From positions 164,345,521 through 164,409,520 of the forward strand of contig NC_081406.1 of NCBI RefSeq assembly GCF_030272615.1: a stretch of DNA of 64,000 nt. Reading direction: 5' to 3'. Position numbers and translations under genes: made by a program. This document shows, piece after piece, positions 35,098 through 45,537 of the stretch (position 1 is the first letter of the stretch; the number at the start of each line of letters is the position of its first letter). A model generated the notes under the pieces. That model ran no database searches, had not been told where the DNA came from, and saw only the letters and a list, made by a program, of their open reading frames with translations. The DNA comes from Cryptomeria japonica. Taxonomy: Eukaryota > Streptophyta > Pinopsida > Cupressales > Cupressaceae.

Positions 35098-36600
35098 CTT
35101 ATTTCATCTTTTTTAATCCCCTATTTTTCACGTGAAGCAGACTTTTCACACAAAACCAATTCACTATATGATTTATCCCTAAACTGCTCTAATAGAATCT
35201 CCTCACTATTTTTTGATTTCTGATTCCTTTCATACACAACTGTTTTTAATGGAACAATTGGTTTGTAACTATTTAAAACAATATTTTGAAGGACACACAT
35301 CTTAGCCAACTTTTCATTCACATTACTCTAGATGGATCCCTGTGGCATAGACACAAGTATGAACATTATCAACAAGAAATGATGGCATCTCATTGTTTGA
35401 AGACACTGTACAACTATCTATCTCACAAACATCATCAACAAGAAATGATGACATCTCATCATCTAAATTTTCATTACCATACATAACTAATTCCTGAGAG
35501 ATTTAAATCATATCATCAAAATCTTTCATACTTACATCTACTTCAAACATAAAACTTTTAAATTCTTCATACTCACTCTTGGGTCTATCTGAAACACAAG
35601 ATTGTAGATGAACCTCCTATGGGATCTCCTTTCTAGAATAACCATTCTTGTTGTCATTTGGTGGAGTGATGGAAATCATCTCTATCTCTATATCAATTAT
35701 GTCACATAATTTCTCACTAACCTTTTCTTCATCAATATGAGGAATAACCACTGTCTGGGACAAGTTCTCCTCACCTACATTTTTGTTCAAATCATAATCA
35801 ATAACAGGGGTAATATGATCAATAGGGATGTAGATACTTTGACATTGATCTTTACCTTCAGGATCATGCCTCTCTTTAACATCTAATGTCTTGGGATACC
35901 ATACCCTTGCGGATAGATAACCCTTAGGAATTCCATACTTCAAGTTGTTCTCAATATCCATTGCTATCCTATAAGCCTGATGCAAGGTTTTGAGATCTTT
36001 ATCTCTCAGCAGATAACTCTCTTCCTTGTCAAATGCAACCAAATAAACAACTAAACATGTTGTATCATTTGGTCTATAACTATTAGGAATGTCATCCAAT
36101 GTTCTTGCAAACCTGAGATTAAAAACATTTCCATCTCATCCTCTTCCTTCTAAATACCCATGAATCTCTTCATAACTGAGCTTGGACTGATTCTTTCACC
36201 AAATTGTTCCATAAATGCTATCTTTAGTTCATCCCATGATGAGATAGAACATGCTGATAGATAAGAAAACCAATCTCTGACATTTTCCTTCAAATATTAA
36301 ACAAATATCTTCATTAAGACATCTTCTTGATTTATCTCAAAATCTCTCATTAATTCAAAAAACTCCTGCATATGCTATCATGTTGATTGTGATCTCTTCC
36401 CACTGAATTTTGGTAGGTGTTCCCTACCCTTAGTGGTAACAAGGTTTGGGAAACCTTGGATACCATTAAAACTCAATGGCTTATATCTTTCCATAAAGAA
36501 AACTCTATGATGATTTGGCAGAGGTTGCACATTTACACTTGACATTTCATAAGGAAGTACATGCACATAATACATATTTTCATTCATTTCCCTACTTCTT
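35098..36600 (-). pseudogene. gag: Element O gag and downstream frame
   Basis: The only recognisable protein of O. The start is around 36587 (MNENMYYVHVLPYEMSSVNV), with LPKFSGKRSQST before a decayed capsid domain at 36370-36100 (EDVLMKIF and DWFSYLSACSISSWDELK are readable across stops). 36099-35617 continues with RPNDTTCLVVYLVAFDKEES and DLKTLHQAYRIAMDIENNLK, the part preceding the nucleocapsid in Tat-type gags. 35620-35098 has two similar acidic runs (EMSSFLVDDV and EMPSFLVDNV) and no zinc knuckle that I can see. The frame then meets element A and resumes at 6426. No protease or RT follows. Confidence 0.75.
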
Positions 36601-37375
36601 TCCCTTTACCATAAATCTTAAACTATTACAAAACATATCTTAAAACATACTCCATCTAACCTCATATAAAATGTAAAAATTGTGTCATAGAAGCATGTAA
36701 GATAATCACCACCATTCCCTTCCTTAGTGCTTTACTCACTTTCCAGGGAACACTTTTTACACATAATTTTCATGACAGTATACTTGGCTCATGAAAATCA
36801 AAATACCTGGAAATGTTGAATTTGTTGCTGCCTTCTTAAACCGGGTATTTGAGAAATTGCCTTCAATTCTTCCAATCTTTAACACTCATCTTTGATAGAG
36901 TCACCACCTCCTTGCAAAAGACAAATACTCAAATATTTGGAGTTTCACAAGTCAGATTTGTTTCAAACCAGTACTGCAACACTTCCTTATCATCATATGA
37001 CATCATGTAGATTCCATCCTAAACTTGTCGGGGTACTTCACCATAAGAGCTCAAATCTGCTTCATCTCTTCTACAAATTCTTTGGTTCTTCTTCAAACAA
37101 ATTCACACTGGTGTATAGATCTCTGAGTCTCAGAGTTGCCACTCACAATCTGAGGTATTACAAAATAATCTTGAAACATGGACAGATCTAGACAAAACTT
37201 TATAAAAGATAAATCACAACAGATTCTTCAGCAACATTTATGAGAATTGACTCAAACTGATAAGGGAGAGATTAAGAAACTCTTCACTCTATGAGGCAAA
37301 TATTTGGGTCATGCGAAGCGGGAGAAAAAATCAACCATCAAATCACAGAAAAACCCAGAAAAATTTATACAACAT
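36601..37375. other. Element O leader, gene-free
   Basis: Untranslated leader between the primer-site copies and gag. A 98-codon plus-strand frame at 36892-37191 has no protein signature. Nothing else seen. Confidence 0.55.
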
Positions 37376-37393
37376 TCCCCAGCAGAGTCGCCA
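37376..37393 (-). other. Second, inner copy of the element O primer-site sequence
   Basis: TGGCGACTCTGCTGGGGA on the minus strand, identical to 37476-37493 and exactly 100 bp further inside. Confidence 0.85.
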
Positions 37394-37475
37394 TTTTTGC
37401 TGGTGACTTGGATGGGATAATCTCAACTATATATTAAGCAAATTTTGTCTAACCAGAGATTCTCAACAATTAATT

Positions 37476-37493
37476 TCCCCAGCAGAGTCGCCA
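37476..37493 (-). other. Primer binding site of element O
   Basis: TGGCGACTCTGCTGGGGA on the minus strand, four bases inside the 5' LTR end CCAACA. This sequence class is known from Tat/Ogre-type elements and has been assigned to tRNA-Arg. Confidence 0.85.
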
Positions 37494-37497
37494 GTTT

Positions 37498-40400
37498 TGT
37501 TGGTTCCTAAAACAAATGGGTTTACACTACCACAAAGCAGAGACCAAGTCGATTCCTCTGAGATACCTATGGAAAGCCACTTCCAACTATCAATATCCTT
37601 TAGGATTGGACCAACCTAACAAGGATACAAGATCCTTCTACACTTAGGGCTCTGCAAAACCCAAGAGGGCAATCCCTTTAGAAAACCTCTTGATGTTTGC
37701 ACCACACTAAAAAATTTACTGAAAACAAGGAAGTTTATCTCATAAAAAGCCTCAATAGAAAGGGGGAATGCTCAAGGATGGAAAATCTTTCAGTGATTCT
37801 CAACCTTAAGCTGGAGCATGAGACAGGCAGGATAACTTCAGAAAATACATGAAAATGTAACAAATATATTTTAATATTTAAAATATTGTTTGAGAAGACA
37901 CAAATAAAATTGACAAGAAATTGAAAACCTAATGACATTTGCTAGCAAATACCACTGCCTTATTCATTTGGATTACAGAGTCTCTGAAACGTTATTGAAA
38001 TCTGATAAAAATTATCTAATCGCTGATTTAGTCTTAAACAATATTGCCTTACAATATCGTTCCATCTATCTTTATCAGTAAATATTTGCTAGTAAATATT
38101 TGAGAATATATCTGTATTAATCTCATAAGCTATCTTTATCAGACAACATACAAAAATTTCATTTACATAATAACCCATTTGAAAATGAAACTGGTAACTA
38201 TTTCATTACTGTTGATATGCATAATGACATTATTGTCCCTTCGGTTTTTCCATGACTCCCTGAAACTATATGGAACCAAACCTTGTAGACTGGACCTATT
38301 TCATAGAGACCCTTCTTAGAAATTTTAGAACCCTAACTTATGGCCTTGATTTTCCTTTTATAGAGAACAAGGGAGAAACAAGCTTTAGGCTAAGGACATA
38401 AGTTATTAGAAAGTTAAGCTGAGGGGGCAATAAACAATTCTGTTATAAAATATTCCTTATTCATATGTTGGTTCTCGTGATGAAGTGGAACCAAAATCTT
38501 CAACTGATTATTGGTAGAAACAGAAACACTTGAGCCATGTCGATATCACCATGACACTTTCAGATGGACCTTGAGATGCTTAGTCTATTTTATACAACAT
38601 TTCCCTTCTTGAAAAGGAAAACAAATACCGACACGAAGTAAAATCTCCCCCAAACTAGAGGAAGATCTCCAACCTTAATTCCTCGGATCAGAGAAAATGG
38701 AAAGAGGAGCTTCGGGGTAAACATGATATGTTGAGAAGGCATTGTAACTTTCATGTTGTTGCAGAGAGGACCGACTTCTACTCCTTACTTGAAAAAATCC
38801 TTGTTTCAATCCCCTGCAAGCTGCTTGCTCTCACACTCTACAAACAATTCATAGAGTAAGAATAAATGATATGTCATGGGTGGCTTTTTTATAAGAAAAG
38901 GCTTTCATGCCCCCTCTAAAAATCCTCTGATCTTTCACATCCCCTCTAACAATGAGCAATCTCATACTAGAGAAAAACATCCATCCAGTGTCAAAAAACA
39001 TGCAACAGCTTCATGCATAATTCTATTCAAGCACCATCCTATTACTGATGCATAACCCTTTTTAGAAGATGAAGAATTTTGTATCCTTTTCTACCCATTT
39101 ATAACCAACGTATTAAATTTATAATCATAATTCAACTCAAAATGGTAGTGCTAATCCTCATGAAGAATCATCATCCTAATATTTTGTGCTCATCCTGTTA
39201 GCTATGGATTCTAGCAATTATGCCTACAAATCAGGTCACCTTCATTTCTAGGCCATCACTCCATTTCTACCTGCATCCTATTAATCTTACGTGAATGATT
39301 TTATTCTGATCTTATTCCTTATTGAGTGTATAGTCTTCTAATTTAGGATACCTGTCAACAAGCAATCTCTAAATTCATTAGAGAATTCGTGATCCATCAA
39401 ATCTAAATCTGAATCAATCCCAATCCTGTCATATCTCTGAGATATTGTTCTTGCATGTCTAATTAGTCCTTTACCCAACTAAGACCTCCCACAAGCTTCC
39501 TCAGGGGCGAGGAAACATTTAAAACTTCAAACTTATCGTCATCTATCTGAAGTTGACAAGTCTGCATCCTGTTCATCCTATCTTTCCTGCATCGGCTACG
39601 GCCAATATCTTTAATGATCCCTGTTAATTTCAAATTTGAAACTCAGCCGTAGATCATACCCAACTTGGCAAATCAAATGATCATTATTATTTGATGTGTC
39701 AATTGACCTTCCATCTATGCTTATGGACCCATAAAATTGTAACACATCAGCACCATATCATTTTTTGACCCAACTCTTTCAACGACCTTACCATAGGTTT
39801 TCCTAGTCAGCCCGAGACATGTGGCATCATCTTGTGATGCTATGTTCCATAACCTTCTTGCAACTTCTATCATGGGGATACAGGGGCCATTATATATGCT
39901 CGTGCTTTATCGCTTAAACACAGTGCCTGTTACCCTTTTCAGAGTTAAAAGTCAGGCACCTTTTATCCTTGAACATAACTTCACTATTTATCTTGAACAC
40001 ATGCCAATCCATAGGACTTTTAGTAAACTGGTCTTTACCACCTGAGAACTAGTAACACAAGGTTTTGACAAGTTACACTACTAGCTTGCCTCTTTTTTGT
40101 TGAAGACACATGGTATCATCTTGTGATGCTGCGGTCTTTATCATCCCTGCATCTTCAATGACGAAGAAGTGTGGACCGTTAGATCTATTCTACTATTATC
40201 AATTGGCTGAAACATTTAGGAACTTTGGAATTAGGAAACATTATGGGTGCAAGAAGAAATACTAAAAGGAGACTGACTATAGGAAAGATTTTATGTGACT
40301 TAGGAAAATCATTTCATAGACCGATCTAATGCAACTTAGCGCTTAGGAAATAAAATGGCCCCGCCAATAGAATAAAACCCTCGGCCTTTAAGTGGGAAAA

Positions 40401-40573
40401 AATAACAACGAGTTATAACATTCTTAGGTTTTTTCTTCACAAAGCTTAGGATAAATTGATAAACCCTAAACCCAAGACATTGAACCTTGACATAGGATAC
40501 AAATAAAACCAAATAGATCAATATTTAAGCTCAAAACTAAAAATTCTCGTGCAACCAATTTTCAGGGCTATCA
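37498..40573 (-). repeat. Element O, 5' LTR
   Basis: Direct repeat of 2005-5251, about 170 bp shorter through internal deletions near 38085. Element-sense start TGATAGCC, end CCAACA. Confidence 0.9.
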
Positions 40574-40639
40574 ATCCCATTGTAATTTAGGAGCAATATT
40601 AATTATATTAGAGTTATGATCCGCTCTTTGATATCTGAT

Positions 40640-41041
40640 TATGCTATTTACACTTATTTTACCCCTGAATACTTTGTGAAAGGATACAAGCTTTGGGACC
40701 CTATTGCAAAAAAGGTAATTCATAGTAGAATTGTTATTTATAGAGAAATTAAGTCTCCTTTTGTTACATTGCAGCCATAACAGACTAAAAAGGAAGATGT
40801 GATTCAATTTCCTCACCTGAAAGAGTTGATTTGAGACCCCTAGATAGGCAAGAAGTTGAGGAGAGCTCGTCTAGCTTTGAATCTTTAGAAGAGGAGGAAG
40901 AAACTCCAACTCAACTTGTTCAAAGGTATACAAGACATAGACAACCACCTAAAAGGTATTCACTTGATCATTGGAGATTCATTTTTGCTTTGTATACTAA
41001 TGTGGATGAACTGAAATCTGTAGAAGAGACATTAGGTGTGA
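40640..41041 (+). pseudogene. Ty1/copia integrase end and linker fragment
   Basis: Reads FVKGYKLWDPIAKKVIHSR near 40673, the conserved end of the copia integrase domain ('KGYRLwdP..kKvi.SRdV'), then after frameshifts and stops RYTRHRQPPKRYSLDHWRF and FALYTNVDELKSVEE, the usual linker before RT. RT itself is absent: the sequence is cut at 41042. No LTR nearby. It is part of the target into which O inserted. Confidence 0.8.
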
Positions 41042-41099
41042 ACACTAGTACAAAAACAACAATATATGACTAAAAAAACTACCAAAAATTGTAGATAAA

Positions 41100-41530
41100 T
41101 GACTAAATTTGATCACGTGACCACTGGTAGTTTATTGCCAGTCATAAATCAATTTGGTCACGTGACCACTGGTAGTTTTGATTGATCAATTTGGTCATAG
41201 ATTTGGTCATTGATTTGGTTATCGATTTGGTCATTGATTTAGTCACTAATTTAGTCACATCTTTAGTCACTAATTTAGTCATATATTTAATCATTAATTT
41301 ATTCATTGATTGTTGTTCTTTGGTCATTTTTTTAGTCACATTAGTGATTTATTTAGTCATTAATTTAGTTATATATGGAGTCATTAATTTAATCATTGAT
41401 TGTTGTTAAATGGTCATTTATTTAGTCATCATAGTCATTATTTTAGTCATATATTTAGTCTTTATTTTAGCCATATATTTACATCCATTGGTAGTATATT
41501 TAATCATTTTTATTTATTGGTAGCATATTT
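41100..41530. repeat. Degenerate short-repeat array, TTAGTCATNNATT type
   Basis: About 20 loose copies of a 10-13-bp word (ATTTGGTCATTG / ATTTAGTCACTA). It opens with two copies, 45 bp apart, of CACGTGACCACTGGTAGTTT (41114 and 41159). Open frames seen on both strands here are products of the repeat. Confidence 0.8.
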
Positions 41531-41877
41531 AATCATTTTATAATGCAGAAATAATATAACATTAAACTCGAACTAGATCATAAAAGAAAATAAAAATATT
41601 ACATATACGAACAAGCTACATGTTAGAATTAAAAGATTGATTGAACATCATGACAAACAAGGTAATCTGCAATAAAAAAATATAATGCAAATATGTATAT
41701 ATAAATCAAGTTATAAGATGTCAAATCTGTCTAAGGGTATATATGTAAATATAATAGAAAATGCCAAAGTTATCTAAGAGTTTCCAACTCTTTCAAAATA
41801 TTCAAAGTACCACATAAAAAAATAAGAAACATGATAAACATATTTAACTATATCATTTTTTGCAAATATTTTAATGG

Positions 41878-42120
41878 TCACCTTGCGAAGGTTCCCTCTT
41901 TCACTTTTAGACGAACGACTCCATCTAGTTTGTCTTCATAAGGAAGAGGTATGTTACTTGTGACCATTAAAATGTTCACATTTGCGTCGCTTGTTCCTTT
42001 TAAGTTTACTCCATGTAGAATAGATAGAGAGTGAATCGTCCCAATACCAACAACAACACTATCAAATGGATCCAACAGGATAACTTTATCACCTTCATTG
42101 AATTTATCAGTGCGTTTCTA
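41878..42120 (-). pseudogene. DUF8039-like protein fragment
   Basis: The minus strand reads KFNEGDKVILLDPFDSVVVG, then IGTIHSLSILHGVNLKG, VNILMVTSNIPLPYEDKLDG and KVKEGTFARxPLKYL. The layout (a beta strand with 'gtI', 'iHGv.lg', a Val-rich strand, 'lP.P', then 'vg.fv.WPk.l') resembles the DUF8039 module found near the C-terminus of CACTA-associated plant proteins. A stop replaces the expected Trp. No other domain of the protein is recognisable upstream (42120 onward). Confidence 0.45.
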
Positions 42121-42125
42121 CAAGA

Positions 42126-43731
42126 AGAAAAAATAACACGTGTAATGATTACCCTTATTTGTATAATAAAACAACCATTAATTTAATAGTACGTTTGTTA
42201 AAATAACTACAAAAAGAAATTTTCAAAAAAATCGCAATGATTCTATAGCTGAAAAAAAAAGACATCTAGTAGTCCAAAGTTATGAATTCACTATAATAGT
42301 CATACAATTATGAGAAATACTGCAATGCCAGTAAAAGTATTTTTCTGCACATATTTTCTTATATTATTCTACATAGCAATCTGATTACAATGTTATTTCA
42401 TGTCATAGACTTAGTGCCAGGTTCTAAAACCTAGTGCGTTGGATGGAGGCATGACTCCAGTTCATTTTGGCTTTTGAAACAACTGATTCCATTAAGTATT
42501 GGCCGAGAAATTCACATTTTACTGGAAGGATGTCAAAACCCTCATTAGGGTAACCTGAGAGGCATTAAAATGTAACTAGAAAAGCCTTTCGGTGAAAGAG
42601 CGATGTTGAGGAAATAAAAAAGGCACCTAGTGACACTAAAGTTTCATCGAAAAACCCAACATTGATGAAAATAACAATGGTCTTTCTGAAGAAAACTTTT
42701 TCAATGAAAGGATGATGTCGGAAGAATCGAATGAACTCTTGGTGAAGACAAAGTTTCATCGAAATATGTATTGTGATGGAATCATGCCAAATTTTAGTGA
42801 AAGGAACTCGTCAATAAAATATGGGTTTCTATGAATGGGATAAACAACTTATCGAAGCAGCATGTTCCATCAAAACGAAAAGAAAGTGAGACAAGCACAT
42901 CAACTTGACCCTCAAAGTATCTATCAAAAGACTGAATTCCATTGAAGTATCTGGTTCAACGAAAATGGGCATGGTCTCATAGAGATGGTCTCATCGATGA
43001 AAAGGACATGTTGGTAAAATCCCAATAGCATCTGCCGAATCATGAGACTCATTGTAGTGGATATGAAGTGGGGCCCTCTCATCGGAGTCATAGATCGATG
43101 AAATGGAATGAGATCTCATAGAAGTAAAAGGGGTTTCAATGAAAACAAGCTATCGAGTAAAGAATTAGAGTGCATGGAAAAACATGACCTTTCATTGAAA
43201 ATCCAATATCGATGAATTCAATGGATAACTCATCAAAATATGGTTGTCAATAGAAAATGCATATCGATAAAAGGTGAAAACACTCGAGTGAAGAGAGAGT
43301 TTCATCGAAACAAAATAAATAGTGTTGGGTTGATATTGAAGATGGACATCAATGAAACTAGGGCATCGAAGAACATGAAAATAAAGTCATGAAAGGGGTA
43401 TGTTTCATCGAAATAAGAGTTGCCTTCAAGAAATGTGGCACGGTCATGCATCGAAATGCATAAATCAACAAAAAAGCACAATCAATCCGCTGAGAAATAT
43501 TACATGAATCCAAATGAGTCACATCATCATAAATTCAAAACGCATTTCTTAATGACCGTTATAGTACCAGAAGCAATCAAATTACTTGGATACCAGAATT
43601 ATTTAGGCAGATAAATTCGTCAAGGAAAGAAGGAACTGGTGCAATAGTGTTCACAAAATTCTTCATGAAAAGAAGTAAAAACTGTAAGTGCTTCTCACAA
43701 TTTCTTGTCTTTTTATAAATTAAACATAAAG
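42126..43731. repeat. Gene-free stretch with a TCATCGAAA / TCGATGAAA repeat cluster
   Basis: No protein. From about 42570 to 43460 the words TTCATCGAAA, ATCGATGAA and near forms recur on the plus strand roughly every 30-50 bp, with divergent spacers. The cluster ends 270 bp before the reading frame at 43732. 42126-42570 shows nothing further. Confidence 0.6.
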
Positions 43732-45165
43732 ATGGAAGCTTTGTCGTCTATGAAAGCTAAAACAAAGAAGAAAAAATATCCTCACCCTCCTGAAACCAAA
43801 GAAGAAAATCCAAAATGACAGAAAAAGGAAGGTCGTCCCTTAGACCAAGAACTAATAGACCAGTTCCCTCTCTCAATTCACCGGTCTAGAAAGATTAAGA
43901 ACGATGATGAGGGATTGGAAGATACATTTGAAAACATAGGGGACATTTGGATAGAGGTTTGAGGGCATGAATTGTTTATTTTCAGCCATGCTAGAAGGTT
44001 TGCAGTAGAGCCAGTGTACAATATTTGGAAGCTGAATCTAGGGAGACTTGTCATTCCCAATGTCTTTGTGAATGTAGAGCTGATAATAGCATTGGTAGAT
44101 AGATATGATCCACAAATAGAAACCATCTATGACTATAAAGGGAACCACTTGTTGCTGATTAGTAAAGAGTATATTGAACAAGCTTTTGGTCTAGCATGAG
44201 GAAGAAGTTGACACCAAAAAGTTGGTGGATGAGTATTTAAACATAGAGAGAATTTATAAATGATGGAGACTCCCACCACACAGATCGAAGATTGAAGGAG
44301 TTGTGACTTTGTTTGCAGATAATGACAAAGCCCCATTTGATGTTAACTTGTTTTCTCTAGGCTACTTTAAGTTCACCTATTATTGTATTGCACAAGTGTT
44401 GGGTATGGAAGCCTCCCCATTAATGGAAATTTCTACTATGGTGATTTGTGCCAACATCCAATCAAAGGACCCAAGGAGGTTTGATTATGCTTCTTACTTA
44501 GCTCATGCCATCAACCATGGGTTAGAAAAATTAAAGGGAGACAAGGTTAATGTGAATTTTAGATACTACTATCACCTTATGCATATGTTGCTATACGTTG
44601 GTCAAGATATAGGGATGTGGACTCAAGGTCTGTCCATTAGGGAGTATGATAGAGAAGGAATCTGCAAGCTAGTGCAATTATGGTTATCATCCTGGGACCA
44701 AAGCTACATTAACAACCAGTACGTGCACTTTGAAGAACATTTTGTGAAACTGTTATACAAATTTCTTGGATATCCATGTGATTTTTCAATTGCCCCTCAG
44801 GTTAAGAAATTCCTTTGACCTAAAGATTTTGATGAAGAAAGCCACATTGGGCCATAACTAGGGGGATTGGTACTATTTCTTGGGTTACACACAAATTAGG
44901 GTGTATCGGTTCAAGGGAGAGCCTTACTTATTGCCTATGATTGTCCTAGACAAAATTGCTTATTTGGAAATCATTAGGCAATTGTCTATAGCCAGTGCCA
45001 AAAATCTTATAGATCATGGGAAGCAGTCAATTGTGCCTAGCTTGTTGTTCTTTTCTGATTTTCTTGTTAAGAGTTCAAAAATTTATGGTTTAATGCAAAA
45101 TATGTTAGAATATTTCCACCTTGTGAAAGGAGACTCCAGGTCCAACTTTGATCGAGAAGGATATA
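43732..45165 (+). pseudogene. Broken gene of unknown function, weakly like the D ORF2 N-terminal domain
   Basis: Start ATG at 43732 (MEALSSMKAKTKKKKYPHPP). In-frame TGA near 43816, 43961 and 44197, then a frameshift into 44303-44818 and a further stop and shift into 44880-45165. Readable segments: LGRLVIPNVFVNVELIIALV, YEYIEQAFGL-like KEYIEQAFGL, VTLFADNDKAPFDVNLFSLG, FTYYCIAQVLGMEAS, FDYASYLAHAINHGLEKLK and YYHLMHMLLYVGQDIGMW. No known catalytic motif. The order of features matches the N-terminal region of D ORF2. About 480 codons remain; the 3' end was removed by insertion of a D-family LTR at 45166. It may be a passenger frame of a lost retrotransposon. Confidence 0.6.
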
Positions 45166-45537
45166 TGTTGGCATATGAACACTCCAATGAGACATTGTAG
45201 GTGATTGAAGGTTTTGTCATTGATGGCAACCTTACAATCCTATGGCATTGGCAAAGCATTATACCGACAAGGTATTACACCAGCAAGTTAGTGCACCAAC
45301 ATCAACAGATCACACTCTACACTGGCACTCAGGACACCGACACCGGCAAAAAAAAAGGAAGTATACCGGCACAGAGGCCGACAATATTTTTGGTATATTA
45401 TATTTTGTTTATTATTGTAAAAACTTTGTAAGCCGACTTGGCAAACTGTAAAATGACTCTTATATATAATAGAGATCATTGTAGACATTTTGTAGGAGAT
45501 AAGTAAGCAATAAGGAAAAATATTAGGCAAACCTATT
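45166..45537 (+). repeat. D-family LTR fragment
   Basis: TGTTGGCATATGAACACTCC onward matches the inverse of the D and B LTRs, through 'gtaagccgacttggcaaactgtaaaatgactctta' to 'ggcaaaccta' at 45535. It is interrupted by element E at 45538. The preceding bases (45161-45165) are ATATA, the presumed target. The remainder would lie right of E and F, outside the window. Confidence 0.82.

Larger units (their letters stand above)
2005..40573 (-). mobile_element. Element O: polymerase-less LTR retrotransposon with 3-kb LTRs, host of all nested insertions up to 40.6 kb
   Basis: Two long direct repeats (2005-5251 and 37498-40573) flank an interior. The primer site lies just inside the right copy on the minus strand, so the element reads right to left. 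Flanks are ATTCC (2000-2004) and ATCCC (40574-40578), a target duplication with one mismatch. O's own interior is only 5252-6426 plus 35093-37497, about 3.6 kb, the rest being chromovirus A and its insertions. It shows gag but no protease, RT or integrase, so the element was probably mobilised by proteins of a relative. The TGGCGACTC-type primer site is the kind used by Tat/Ogre-type elements; that lineage assignment is inference. Confidence 0.85.
41042..42125 (-). mobile_element. Candidate CACTA (En/Spm-type) transposon end
   Basis: CACTAGTACAAAAACAAC starts at 41042, exactly where copia sequence stops, and resembles CACTA terminal repeats. It is followed by an AT-rich array of short repeats (about 41100-41530), as in subterminal regions, and by a minus-strand frame with a DUF8039-like segment, a domain often found in CACTA-derived proteins. 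The matching inverted end is not found in the window, so the right limit is unknown. Confidence 0.4.

Noticed and set aside
41142-41409. Open frames on both strands over the same stretch
   Set aside because: Both are simple translations of a short AT-rich repeat (VIDLVIDL and MTKSMTKS patterns); no gene.
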